A stretch of 64,000 nt of DNA from positions 17,896-81,895 of the forward strand of contig CAJMRT010000005.1 of the NCBI GenBank assembly GCA_905215855.1, read 5' to 3'. Below, one piece after another: positions 1 to 9,305 of this stretch. Numbering within the stretch: the first letter of the stretch is position 1; every line of letters begins with the position of its first letter. The DNA comes from an uncultured bacterium. Its GTDB lineage: Bacteria; Bacillota; Clostridia; Oscillospirales; Acutalibacteraceae. The translations under genes and the position numbers were made by a program. The notes beneath the pieces are model-generated. The model worked only from the letters and a program-made list of their open reading frames with translations, searched no databases and was not told where the DNA came from.

Positions 1-831
1 TGAAACACCGTTGAACTTTGTTGCCTGACGGCGGTACCATGTTGCATAGATATTGTGACCGTCACGCTCAAGCTCCTTAGGAATTACCGTGTAACCGCAT
101 CTTGTACCTGTGAAGCCTGCTGTCTTTGAAAGTGAGCACATTTCAATTGCGCACTTTCTTGCACCTTCGATTGCAAAAATTGAACGAGGGAGATCCTCTG
201 TGATGAATGCCTCATACGCTGAATCGTAGAGGATTATTGCATCGTTTTTGAGAGCGTAGTCAACCCAAGTCTTGAGCTGTTCGGCATTGTATGCAGAGCC
301 TGTCGGGTTGTTAGGTGAGCAAAGGTAGATGATGTCTGCCTTTACATTTTCATCAGGGAGAGCGGCAAAGCCGTTTGCCTCATTTGATGCGGCATAAACA
401 ATCTCTCTGCCTGCCATAATGTTTGAGTCAACATATACAGGGTAAACAGGATCGGTTACGAGAACAATATTATCCTTTGAGAAGATGTCGCCTATGTTGC
501 CGCAGTCAGACTTTGCACCGTCTGATACAAAGATTTCGTCAGCGCCTACTGCAACACCAAAGCTCTTGTAATAATCTGAAATAGCCTGTCTGAGAAACTC
601 GTAGCCCTCATAATCAGGATAGCCCTTGAAGGTTTCCTTGTGAGCAAGATCCTCTGCGCCCTTTTTCATTGCCTCAACAACAACAGGAGCAAGCGGAAGG
701 GTTACATCACCGATACCAAGCTTGATAACCTTTTTATCTGGATGAGCCGCAATATATGCATTTGTCTTTTTTGCAACATCTGCAAAAAGATAGTTAGGAA
801 CGAGATTGTCAAAATTTCTGTTAATCTTCAT
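1..831 (-). CDS. dapL: LL-diaminopimelate aminotransferase, partial (C-terminus outside window)
   Basis: Pyridoxal-phosphate aminotransferase that makes LL-diaminopimelate directly from tetrahydrodipicolinate, for lysine and peptidoglycan. The first 277 codons are present; the 3' end runs off the window. Visible family marks are GIGDVTLPL near residue 40, FVSDGAKSDCGN near 105, LCSPNNPTG near 165 and the lysine motif SLSKTAGFTGTRCGY near 235, whose Lys should bind PLP. The ATG at 831 follows AAAGGA on the minus strand. It lies 43 nt behind pyrG and is probably the last or next-to-last gene of the carA operon. The diaminopimelate epimerase domain acting in the next step is fused to CarB upstream, so both late diaminopimelate genes sit in a nucleotide operon. 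The family call is firm. Confidence 0.93.
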   Translation of the reverse strand, partial: MKINRNFDNLVPNYLFADVAKKTNAYIAAHPDKKVIKLGIGDVTLPLAPVVVEAMKKGAEDLAHKETFKGYPDYEGYEFLRQAISDYYKSFGVAVGADEIFVSDGAKSDCGNIGDIFSKDNIVLVTDPVYPVYVDSNIMAGREIVYAASNEANGFAALPDENVKADIIYLCSPNNPTGSAYNAEQLKTWVDYALKNDAIILYDSAYEAFITEDLPRSIFAIEGARKCAIEMCSLSKTAGFTGTRCGYTVIPKELERDGHNIYATWYRRQATKFNGVS

Positions 832-874
832 TAAAATCAGTCCTTTAAATCTGAAAGTTAAGTGGAAAAATCAA

Positions 875-2497
875 TTACTTTTCAAGTGATGCTTTAATAA
901 ATTCTCTGAAAAGCGGATGAGCACGGTTCGGGCGTGACTTGAACTCGGGGTGATACTGAACAGCAACGAAGAAACGGTTGTCGGGAACTTCAACGGCCTC
1001 AACAAGAAGTCCGTTAGGTGAAGTACCTGTAATCTTCATACCTGCATTTTCAATTTCTTCTCTGAAATCGTTATTAAATTCATAACGATGACGGTGACGC
1101 TCTGAGATTTCGTGCTGACCGTAAGCCTTAGCCATAAGTGAGTCAGGCTTGATAACACAAGGATATGCGCCAAGACGCATTGTACCGCCCATATTCTCAA
1201 TGCCTTCCTGTTCAGGCATAAGGTCAATAACATTATGCTTGCCATCGGGTGTAAACTCACCGCTGTTGGCGTCAGCATAGCCGAGAACATCTCTTGCGTA
1301 TTCGATTACTGCAGTCTGCATACCGAGACAGATTCCGAGATACGGAATATCATGCTCACGGGCATATTTTGCAGCCATAAGCTTACCTTCGATACCTCTG
1401 TTACCGAAGCCGCCAGGAACGAGGATACCGTCAACATCACCGAGAAGCTCGTCAACCTTGTACTTTGTAAGAAGTTCGCAGTCAACCCACTTGATTTCAA
1501 CATCGGCGGAATTTTCATAGCCACCGTGACGAAGTGCCTCTGCAACAGAAAGATATGCGTCATGGAGAGCAACATACTTACCGCAAAGAGCAATTGTACA
1601 TTTCTTTGTACGGTTGTTGATACGGCTAAGCATTTCTTCCCACTCGGAAAGGTCGGGCTTTTTGTCCGTTACAATATTGAGCTCACGACATACAACATTT
1701 GAGAAATTGCTCTTTTCAAGCATAAGTGGTGCCTGATAAAGCGTTGGGAGAGTAATATTTTCGATTACACAATCCGGCTTTACATTGCAGAAAAGTGCAA
1801 TCTTGTTGAAAATGCTCTCCTCAAGAGGTTCGTCACAACGAAGAACGATGATATCGGGATTGATACCGAGTGAACGAAGCTCTTTTACAGAATGCTGTGT
1901 CGGCTTTGATTTGTGTTCCTCACTGCCCTTGATATAGGGAACGAGAGTTACATGAATAAAGATGCTGTTCTCTCTGCCGACTTCAAGAGATACCTGACGG
2001 ATAGCCTCAAGGAACGGCTGGCTTTCGATATCGCCCACCGTACCGCCGATTTCCGTAATTACAACATCGGCATTGGTCTTTTCACCTACATTGTAGATAA
2101 AAGACTTGATTTCATTTGTGATGTGAGGAATTACCTGAACTGTCTTGCCGAGGTAGTCGCCGTGACGCTCCTTTTCAAGAACATTTGAGTAAACCTTACC
2201 TGTTGTGAGGTTTGAATACTTGTTAAGGTCCTCATCAATAAAACGCTCATAATGGCCGAGGTCGAGGTCGGTTTCTGCACCGTCCTCCGTTACATATACC
2301 TCGCCGTGCTGATACGGGCTCATTGTACCCGGATCAACATTGATATACGGGTCAAGCTTTTGAGCAACAATCTTGAGTCCTCTTGCCTTTAAAAGTCTGC
2401 CGAGAGATGCGGCTGTGATACCCTTGCCAAGACCGGATACGACACCGCCTGTTACAAATATATATTTTTTATTCTTCTTATGTTCGGTTATCTCCAC
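875..2497 (-). CDS. pyrG: CTP synthase
   Basis: Converts UTP to CTP using glutamine-derived ammonia and ATP. The 540-residue length is normal. The N-terminal synthetase domain opens with the P-loop-like FVTGGVVSGLGKGI near residue 15. A class I glutamine amidotransferase domain follows, with the nucleophile motif YLGICLGMQ near residue 390 and the HPE motif of the catalytic triad near the end (QYHPEFKSRP). The ATG begins 2 nt after the stop of the upstream carB-dapF gene, so translational coupling is likely. No GTG-rich pyrimidine attenuation leader is visible just upstream because the gene is internal to the operon. The family assignment is secure. Confidence 0.98.
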   Translation of the reverse strand: MEITEHKKNKKYIFVTGGVVSGLGKGITAASLGRLLKARGLKIVAQKLDPYINVDPGTMSPYQHGEVYVTEDGAETDLDLGHYERFIDEDLNKYSNLTTGKVYSNVLEKERHGDYLGKTVQVIPHITNEIKSFIYNVGEKTNADVVITEIGGTVGDIESQPFLEAIRQVSLEVGRENSIFIHVTLVPYIKGSEEHKSKPTQHSVKELRSLGINPDIIVLRCDEPLEESIFNKIALFCNVKPDCVIENITLPTLYQAPLMLEKSNFSNVVCRELNIVTDKKPDLSEWEEMLSRINNRTKKCTIALCGKYVALHDAYLSVAEALRHGGYENSADVEIKWVDCELLTKYKVDELLGDVDGILVPGGFGNRGIEGKLMAAKYAREHDIPYLGICLGMQTAVIEYARDVLGYADANSGEFTPDGKHNVIDLMPEQEGIENMGGTMRLGAYPCVIKPDSLMAKAYGQHEISERHRHRYEFNNDFREEIENAGMKITGTSPNGLLVEAVEVPDNRFFVAVQYHPEFKSRPNRAHPLFREFIKASLEK

Positions 2498-2499
2498 GA

Positions 2500-5400
2500 T
2501 TACACCTCAACTTCGCCTTCAAATACTTTTTCCGCATTACCTGTCATATATACTGTTTCATCAGTATAGTTGATAATAAGATCGCCGCCCTTGAGCTTAA
2601 TCTTGATGTCTTCGCCCTTTTTGCAGAAACCGTTTTCACAAGCGGCAACCGCAACGGCACAAGCACCTGTACCGCAAGCCCATGTTTCGCCTGAGCCACG
2701 CTCCCACACTCTCATCTTGATTGTATGGTCATCGAGAACTGTTACAAATTCTGTATTCACTCTTTCAGGGAAGAGCTTATCGTTTTCAAACTCAGGTCCT
2801 ATGGTTTCGATGTCAAGATTATCAATATCGTCCATGAATACCACGCAGTGAGGGTTACCCATTGATACGCAGGTGATGTTATAGTTCTTGCCTGCAATTT
2901 CAACAGGTCTGTCAACAACCTTGTCACCGTCAAGAGCAACGGGAATTTCCTTAGGATCTAGAATAGCCTTGCCCATATCTACTCTGAGGCGGTTAACCTT
3001 TCCGCCTGAAGTATATGCCTTGAGCTTCTTAATTCCGCTGAGTGTTTCAATTGTAATTTCGTCTTTTTCGTTGATATCAACCATACCGTGGTCATAGAGG
3101 AACTTACCTACGCAACGGATACCGTTACCGCACATCTTACCCTCTGAACCGTCAAGGTTGTACATTTTCATCTTTGCGTCTGCAACCTTTGAAGGGCAAA
3201 CAAGAATAATACCATCGCCGCCGATACCGAAATGTCTGTCGGAAAGTCTTACAGCAAGTGCCTCGGGGTTGCTGATTTCCTGATCAAAAGTGCTGCAATA
3301 GATATAGTCATTGCCTATACCCTGCATCTTAGTGAATTTTAACATAAGCTTTTCCTCTCTCATGTGGTTAATGTCGATAAGCTCCGTGCTGTGCTGTGAA
3401 TAGTGGCTCTTGAGGCAATCTGCAAGTGCGTTTGCCGTATCAAGAGATGTAAGACACGGAATATTTCTTTCAACAGTCTTACGACGAATTTTAACAGAAT
3501 CTCTTGAAGGAATTCTGCCCTTTGCTGATGTTGAAATAACATACTGAATCTTGCCCGATTCAATGAGTGTAAGAGTATTGTTTGTCTTGGACTCGTGAAT
3601 TTTCTTTACGCTTACAGCGTCAATGCCGTACTTTTTGAGTACATCCGCTGTACCCTCTGTTGCGTAGATTCTGAATCCGAGGTCGTAGTATTTCTTTGCG
3701 ATTTCACCGATTTCAGCCTTATCCGAATTACGGACTGTGATGAACACACCGCCCTTTTTCTTCATCTTGTAGCCTGCACCGATGAGTCCCTTATAGAGAG
3801 CCTCCTCAAGTGTGCCTGCAACACCGAGAACTTCACCTGTTGACTTCATCTCGGGACCGAGGTGGTTATCAACATTGATAAGCTTTTCAAAGCTGAATAC
3901 GGGAACCTTAACCGCAATGTAAGGACTCTTTCTGTAAAGGCCTGTGCCGTAGCCCATATTTTTGAGCTTTTCACCGAGCATTGCTCTTGTTGCAAGGTCA
4001 ACCATAGGAACGCCTGTTACCTTACTGATGTAAGGGATTGTTCTTGAAGAACGGGGATTTACTTCGATAACATAGAGTTCGTCTTTATAGATAAGGTACT
4101 GAATGTTTACAAGTCCCTTTGTACGGAGTTCGATTGCAAGGTTCTTTGAGCTTTCAATAATAATCTGAGTCATTCTGTCTGAGAGATTCCATGCCGGATA
4201 AACTGCGATTGAGTCGCCCGAGTGAACACCGGCACGCTCGATATGCTCCATAATACCCGGAATAAGAATATCTTCACCGTCACAAATGGCGTCAACTTCA
4301 AGCTCTGTACCCTGAAGGTACTTATCAATAAGAATCGGATTTTCAATATTCTGTGCAAGAATGATTGCCATATACTCTTTGACATCATCTTCGTTGAATG
4401 CAATAATCATATTCTGACCGCCGAGAACATATGACGGACGGAGAAGAACAGGATAACCGATTTTGTCTGCAACATCGAGAGCCTCGTCTGTTGTCATAAC
4501 CGTTACGCCACGGGGACGCTTGATGTGATACTTTTCAAGAAGCTCGTCAAAACGCTCTCTGTCCTCTGCCATATCAATGGCATCGTATGATGTGCCGAGA
4601 ATATTTACACCGTTGTCGCTGAGGAACTTTGTAAGCTTAATGGCTGTCTGTCCGCCGAATGCAACAACTACACCGAACGGATTTTCTGTCTTTATTATGC
4701 CCATAACATCTTCGGTTGTGAGCGGTTCAAAATAAAGTCTGTCGGCTGTGTCAAAGTCTGTTGATACTGTTTCAGGGTTGTTGTTTACGATAACAACATC
4801 GTAGCCTGCCTTTTTGAGTGCCCATACGCAGTGAACGGAAGCATAGTCAAATTCGATACCCTGACCGATTCTGATAGGACCCGAACCGAATACGATAACT
4901 GTTTTCTTATCGCTCTTCTGCTCCCTGATGAATTCCTCTGCTTCATTTTCCTTATCAAATGTTGAATAGAAGTAAGGAGTTTCAGCCTCAAATTCTGCGG
5001 CGCAGGTATCAACCATTTTATAAACAGGAACAAGTGGATTTTCAACCTTCCTGCCTGTGATTTTTTCAATTGTTCTGTCAAGGAATCCCTTGTTCTTGGC
5101 ACGAACATAGAGATCCTCCGTAAGCTCGCCGTTCTTGAGTTCGTTTTCAACGGCAATAAGATTTTTGAGCTTTTCAAGGAACCACTCGTCAATGAGAGTG
5201 ATGTTGTGAATCTGTTCTACTGTAATGCCTCTCTTGAGAGCCTCATATACGCAGAAAATTCTTCTGTCATCGCAAACGCTGAGTCTGTCATAAACCGATG
5301 CGTTTGAAAGCTCTGCAAATTCTTTGTCATTAAGAGTATCGTGAGAAATCTCGGCACCTCTTACGGCTTTCATAATAGCCTGCTCAAATGTCGGAGCAAT

Positions 5401-6552
5401 AGCCATAACCTCGCCTGTTGCCTTCATCTGAGTACCGAGTGTTCTCTTTGCATATACAAATTTATCGAAAGGCCATTTCGGGAATTTTACAACAACATAG
5501 TCAAGCGCCGGCTCAAAGCAAGCGTATGTTGTACCTGTAACGGCATTCTTGATTTCATTAAGTGTGTAACCGATAGCAATTTTAGCGGCAACCTTTGCAA
5601 TAGGATAACCTGTTGCCTTTGACGCAAGTGCCGATGAACGGGATACACGGGGATTAACCTCGATAACCGCATATTCAAATGTTTCGGGGTTGAGTGCGAA
5701 CTGGCAGTTACAACCGCCCTCTACCTTAAGTGCAGAGATAATGTTGAGAGCCGCACTTCTGAGCATCTGATATTCCTTGTCGGCAAGTGTTACCGTAGGA
5801 GCGATAACAATTGAGTCGCCTGTGTGAACGCCTACAGGATCGAAGTTTTCCATTGAGCAGACAGTAATAACATTTCCGTCGCTGTCACGCATAACCTCAA
5901 ACTCGATTTCCTTCCAACCTGAGATACATTTTTCAACAAGCACCTGTGTGATAGGAGAAAGTTCAAGACCGTTTGATGTGATTTCACGAAGCTCTTCCTC
6001 GTTATCGACAATACCGCCGCCTGTACCGCCGAGTGTGAATGCAGGACGGATAATTACAGGATAACCGATTTCATCGGCAAACTTAACAGCTGATTCAACA
6101 TCTGTAACAACAAGTGACGGAATAACAGGCTGACCTATTTCAATCATTGTGTCCTTAAAAAGCTGTCTGTCCTCTGCTTTGTCGATTGTTTCGGGGTTTG
6201 CACCGAGAAGCTGAACATTGTATTTATCAAGGAAGCCCTCTTTTGCAAGCTGCATTGAAAGGGTAAGACCCGTCTGACCGCCGAGAGTTGAAAGAAGGCT
6301 GTCAGGGCGTTCCTTTTTGATGATTCTCTTAACTGTTTCAAGCGTCAACGGCTCAATGTAGATTTTATCAGCCATTGCGTTATCAGTCATAATTGTAGCA
6401 GGGTTTGAGTTTACGAGAATAACCTCAAGTCCTTCTTCCTTAAGCGCACGGCAAGCCTGTGTGCCTGCATAGTCAAATTCGGCAGCCTGACCGATTACGA
6501 TAGGGCCCGAACCGATTACCATAACTCGTTTGATATTCTTTTTGAGTGGCAT
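2500..6552 (-). CDS. carB-dapF: Carbamoyl phosphate synthase large chain fused in frame to diaminopimelate epimerase
   Basis: One uninterrupted 1350-codon frame. Residues 1 to about 1069 are a full-length CarB, with two ATP-grasp halves (GSGPIVIGQAAEFDYAG near 13, GSGPIRIGQGIEFDYAS near 560) and the C-terminal MGS-like regulatory domain. CarB makes carbamoyl phosphate from bicarbonate, ammonia and ATP. Residues 1070-1350 are a complete DapF, with the two catalytic Cys motifs KMCGNGIRCVG and WACGTGACAVAV. DapF epimerises LL- to meso-diaminopimelate. The CarB part already has its usual length, so only the expected stop codon is missing between them. The ATG at 6552 follows GAGGAATG. It stands 70 nt after carA and 2 nt before pyrG. 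Whether the cell makes a bifunctional protein, separate DapF from an internal start, or both is open. Confidence 0.93.
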   Translation of the reverse strand: MPLKKNIKRVMVIGSGPIVIGQAAEFDYAGTQACRALKEEGLEVILVNSNPATIMTDNAMADKIYIEPLTLETVKRIIKKERPDSLLSTLGGQTGLTLSMQLAKEGFLDKYNVQLLGANPETIDKAEDRQLFKDTMIEIGQPVIPSLVVTDVESAVKFADEIGYPVIIRPAFTLGGTGGGIVDNEEELREITSNGLELSPITQVLVEKCISGWKEIEFEVMRDSDGNVITVCSMENFDPVGVHTGDSIVIAPTVTLADKEYQMLRSAALNIISALKVEGGCNCQFALNPETFEYAVIEVNPRVSRSSALASKATGYPIAKVAAKIAIGYTLNEIKNAVTGTTYACFEPALDYVVVKFPKWPFDKFVYAKRTLGTQMKATGEVMAIAPTFEQAIMKAVRGAEISHDTLNDKEFAELSNASVYDRLSVCDDRRIFCVYEALKRGITVEQIHNITLIDEWFLEKLKNLIAVENELKNGELTEDLYVRAKNKGFLDRTIEKITGRKVENPLVPVYKMVDTCAAEFEAETPYFYSTFDKENEAEEFIREQKSDKKTVIVFGSGPIRIGQGIEFDYASVHCVWALKKAGYDVVIVNNNPETVSTDFDTADRLYFEPLTTEDVMGIIKTENPFGVVVAFGGQTAIKLTKFLSDNGVNILGTSYDAIDMAEDRERFDELLEKYHIKRPRGVTVMTTDEALDVADKIGYPVLLRPSYVLGGQNMIIAFNEDDVKEYMAIILAQNIENPILIDKYLQGTELEVDAICDGEDILIPGIMEHIERAGVHSGDSIAVYPAWNLSDRMTQIIIESSKNLAIELRTKGLVNIQYLIYKDELYVIEVNPRSSRTIPYISKVTGVPMVDLATRAMLGEKLKNMGYGTGLYRKSPYIAVKVPVFSFEKLINVDNHLGPEMKSTGEVLGVAGTLEEALYKGLIGAGYKMKKKGGVFITVRNSDKAEIGEIAKKYYDLGFRIYATEGTADVLKKYGIDAVSVKKIHESKTNNTLTLIESGKIQYVISTSAKGRIPSRDSVKIRRKTVERNIPCLTSLDTANALADCLKSHYSQHSTELIDINHMREEKLMLKFTKMQGIGNDYIYCSTFDQEISNPEALAVRLSDRHFGIGGDGIILVCPSKVADAKMKMYNLDGSEGKMCGNGIRCVGKFLYDHGMVDINEKDEITIETLSGIKKLKAYTSGGKVNRLRVDMGKAILDPKEIPVALDGDKVVDRPVEIAGKNYNITCVSMGNPHCVVFMDDIDNLDIETIGPEFENDKLFPERVNTEFVTVLDDHTIKMRVWERGSGETWACGTGACAVAVAACENGFCKKGEDIKIKLKGGDLIINYTDETVYMTGNAEKVFEGEVEV
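3343..3360 (-). promoter_or_regulatory. Probable internal ribosome binding site and ATG for free DapF
   Basis: At the CarB/DapF junction the minus strand reads AGAGAGGAAAAGCTT followed by ATG at 3345, the normal family start of DapF (MLKFTKMQGIGNDY). The purine-rich AGAGGA is 8 nt from the ATG. An independently translated 281-residue DapF could therefore be made from the same mRNA as the fusion. The site looks like what remains of an ordinary intergenic junction whose stop codon was lost. Confidence 0.6.
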
Positions 6553-6622
6553 ATAATCATTCCTCGTTCAAGTAATTATTGTATCTGTTCTTATGCTGAA
6601 TAGTAATCCGAATTTCGGACTC

Positions 6623-7705
6623 TTATTTTCTGTTGTTCTTCATCAATTCAATAAAACGGTCAAATAAAAATGCTGTATCGTGAGGACCGCCGCAAGCTTC
6701 CGGATGGAACTGAACCGAGAAAGCAGGCATATTTGTGTAGTTTACGCCCTCACAGGTGTTATCATTGCCGTTCACAAAGCTTACTTTGCCGTTCTCGGGC
6801 ATACTGTCGCTTACAACAGCGTAGCCGTGGTTCTGTGATGTAATGTAAACTCTGCCTGTTTCAACCTCTTTTGCAGGCTGGTTTGCACCTCTGTGACCGT
6901 ACTTGAGCTTTTCTGTTTTTGCACCCTGTGAAAGTGCAAGGAGCTGGTGACCGAGACAGATTCCGAAGGTCGGAATTCCGAAATCACAAAGCTTTTTGAG
7001 CTCTGCAATAATCTCTGTGTTGTCGGACGGATCTCCCGGTCCGTTTGAAAGCATTACGCCGTCGGGATTCATAGCCTTGATTTCATCTGCTGTTGTGTGA
7101 GCCGGAACGACTGTAAGGTTACAGCCTCTCTTAACAAGTTCTCTGCCGATGTTATGCTTTGCGCCAAAATCCATAAGCACAACATTGAGGTCGCCGTTTT
7201 CAGCGTCAAAATGCTCTTTTTCTTTTATGGTAGTGCTTTCAACAGCCTCTGTAATAACATAGTTCTTAATCTCGTCAAGTTCTTCCTTTGTTACATCGGG
7301 AGAATAGGAGATTTTGCAGTTCAGAACACCGTATTCACGCACAATTCTTGTGAGCGCACGGGTGTCGATTCCGTAAATGCCGGGAATTCCCGACTCTTTT
7401 AAAAAGGTGTCAAGATCACCCTCACAACGGAAGTTTGAAGGAACTTGGCACCATTCTCGTACAATATAACCTTTCAGCGACGGAGAGTCACTCTCAAAAT
7501 CGGCAGGGATAACACCATAGTTGCCGATTAAAGGGAATGTCTGAATAACCACCTGACCGTAATAGCTGGGGTCGGTGAGTGTTTCAAGATAACCTGTCAT
7601 TGCAGTAGTAAAAACAAGTTCTCCCGTAGTTTCTTTTTCGGCACCAAACGCCTTGCCCTCAAAAACTGTTCCGTTTTCAAGGATTAAGTATGCCGCACGG
7701 CTCAT
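6623..7705 (-). CDS. carA: Carbamoyl phosphate synthase small chain (glutaminase)
   Basis: Glutamine-hydrolysing subunit that feeds ammonia to CarB. 360 residues is the normal length. The N-terminal CPSase small-chain domain includes GYLETLTDPSYYGQ near residue 38. The C-terminal class I amidotransferase domain carries FGICLGHQLLAL (nucleophile Cys) and the FHPEACGGP triad end. The ATG at 7705 follows AAAGGA at good spacing. The gene starts only 38 nt after the stop of the ANTAR regulator, so the regulator and carAB are probably co-transcribed. Carbamoyl phosphate serves both arginine and pyrimidine synthesis; the neighbouring pyrG favours the pyrimidine side here, but no pyrB or arg gene is in view. 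Confidence 0.97.
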   Translation of the reverse strand: MSRAAYLILENGTVFEGKAFGAEKETTGELVFTTAMTGYLETLTDPSYYGQVVIQTFPLIGNYGVIPADFESDSPSLKGYIVREWCQVPSNFRCEGDLDTFLKESGIPGIYGIDTRALTRIVREYGVLNCKISYSPDVTKEELDEIKNYVITEAVESTTIKEKEHFDAENGDLNVVLMDFGAKHNIGRELVKRGCNLTVVPAHTTADEIKAMNPDGVMLSNGPGDPSDNTEIIAELKKLCDFGIPTFGICLGHQLLALSQGAKTEKLKYGHRGANQPAKEVETGRVYITSQNHGYAVVSDSMPENGKVSFVNGNDNTCEGVNYTNMPAFSVQFHPEACGGPHDTAFLFDRFIELMKNNRK

Positions 7706-7743
7706 AAAAACACATTCCTTTCAATAAACTAAAAAAATCGCAG

Positions 7744-8340
7744 TCAGTTCTCATATGTTCTGATAACCTGCTTTGCAACCTCAAGCTTGCTTGTTCTGAG
7801 ATCCATAGCCTGTTTTTCAAGATAGCGATGCGCCTGATCTTCGGACATATTAAGGCAGGTAATAAGCAGGAACTTTGCTCTGTTTATTATCTTCATATCC
7901 GCAACCATATGCTTGAGTTTTTCGTTTTCCTCAATCACACGGAACATACGCATCTTAAAACATTCAGTAAACTGCAAAAAGTGGTGAAACAGGTGCTTGT
8001 TTACGGGCTTTGCAATAACAAGAACACCGTGCTCCGTAAGTGCGTCGTTCACATAATCCGCATTACGCTGAGGAACGATAATCACAACACTTGAACGGGT
8101 TATTCCGGCAAAGTACTTTGAAAGCTCAATGCCGTTTTCCTTTTCAAGCGGTGCATTGACACAAATGAGGTCAAAAATCTCACCCTTTGCAAGCTCCTTA
8201 GCCTCCTGTGAGGTTTGGCATACGGAAATTTCCGTATAGCCTTCGCTCTCGAGCAATTGTGACAAAGAAACGGCACTCTGTTCAGAGTGTGAAATCAACA
8301 AAGCATTTTTCAAGAACCTCACCACCGCATATTGTTTCAT
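7744..8340 (-). CDS. ANTAR-domain RNA-binding antiterminator with receiver-like N-terminus
   Basis: About 198 residues. The N-terminal 120 residues resemble a response-regulator receiver, but the phospho-acceptor region is degenerate (FDLICVNAPLEKENG), so control by phosphorylation is doubtful. Residues ~140-195 are an ANTAR domain (VADMKIINRAKFLLI, then MSEDQAHRYLEKQAMDLR), the three-helix fold that binds paired RNA hairpins with A-N-N-G-N-N loops and prevents termination. In Clostridia this type is usually found beside glutamine synthetase and ammonium transporter genes, and both lie 2-6 kb away with fitting leader hairpins. Family members start near LKNALLIS, so a TTG at 8313 behind GGTGAGG is a credible alternative start. 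It precedes carA by 38 nt. Confidence 0.85.
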   Translation of the reverse strand: MKQYAVVRFLKNALLISHSEQSAVSLSQLLESEGYTEISVCQTSQEAKELAKGEIFDLICVNAPLEKENGIELSKYFAGITRSSVVIIVPQRNADYVNDALTEHGVLVIAKPVNKHLFHHFLQFTECFKMRMFRVIEENEKLKHMVADMKIINRAKFLLITCLNMSEDQAHRYLEKQAMDLRTSKLEVAKQVIRTYEN

Positions 8341-8486
8341 TCATCTTATTATTTTACAAGATTAACCCCTATTGTTATTTACTTAAAGGAATTATGACAA
8401 TATTTTTTACAATTTTGTAAAAACATTTTTAATGCAATTTTATTTTACATTTTTAAACATTTTTCGGGCAATTTTTCATTTAAACA

Positions 8487-9305
8487 TTACTCAAACATAT
8501 TACCGTATTTTTGTTTTTGATTATAGATTAAATTTTTCACTCTTAGCACAACTTCATCGGGATAATATCCGCTGATTTTTTCAAAAGATTTCTCTATATC
8601 GGAACTCATAAACGAAAATTTTACCTGTTCACCATACAGTTCCTGAGCAGCATCAAGCTGTACATCGAAATCTATATCAAAAGGTTTTGCGTGAATTTTT
8701 GGGATTAAGTTGTAAATATCCTCTCCGAGAGGGTAATCCTCGGTTGTGTCGGCAAGCAGCGAAAGTCCGAAATCAAAATACGGACAAAATCTGTATTCGC
8801 CTGTATCATCATTCAGTATAAACGCAATATTATTGGTATGCCTGTCCTCATTCAGAAAAAATGCGTCAAGCTCAAGCATTGCTGTCATATATTTTCCGAC
8901 ATTTTTCAAGCCCGTTTTATTCTCAATAAAATCAACGGTGTGGGAAATTTTATCCTTCACATCATCGTACTTCAAAAGATTTTTTGCCATTGATGACGCA
9001 AGCCATTGCTTTGACAAATGTTCAAGCGTAACAATGCTTTCATTTTTTTTGCGAAAGTTTTTTGAATAACAACCGTTAAGTTTTCGACCTGCAAATTCTA
9101 TTTTTATCGGAAAATATTCCGCAAAATCGGTTATATTCGATTTCTTCAACAATTCAGATACAATAACCTCACACAAGCCCTCATATCCCATATGGTCTGC
9201 TTTGTACCAGAAATCGTTTACAAGCCACTTTTGCTGATTGCCTTTTGAAGAAGCAGACTTTGTATCTATAAGTGAGTAATTATCAAGATTGATTTCCTTA
9301 ATCAA
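8487..9305 (-). CDS. HipA/CtkA-like serine-threonine kinase, putative toxin of a two-gene module
   Basis: 272 residues with a reduced HipA-type kinase core. An N-terminal nucleotide loop (SSKGNQQKW) is followed by the putative ATP lysine in FWYKADHMGYEGL. The catalytic loop is LNEDRHTNNIAF near residue 155 and the metal-binding DFG is in YFDFGLSL near 180. It lacks the separate N-terminal subdomain of E. coli HipA and is closer in size to short CtkA-like kinases. Known relatives phosphorylate cellular proteins and stop growth, but no substrate can be read here. The start is a TTG overlapping the stop of the upstream helix-turn-helix gene, with AAGGAG 11 nt upstream, so the two are translationally coupled. 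A toxin role is inference. Confidence 0.75.
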   Translation of the reverse strand: MIKEINLDNYSLIDTKSASSKGNQQKWLVNDFWYKADHMGYEGLCEVIVSELLKKSNITDFAEYFPIKIEFAGRKLNGCYSKNFRKKNESIVTLEHLSKQWLASSMAKNLLKYDDVKDKISHTVDFIENKTGLKNVGKYMTAMLELDAFFLNEDRHTNNIAFILNDDTGEYRFCPYFDFGLSLLADTTEDYPLGEDIYNLIPKIHAKPFDIDFDVQLDAAQELYGEQVKFSFMSSDIEKSFEKISGYYPDEVVLRVKNLIYNQKQKYGNMFE

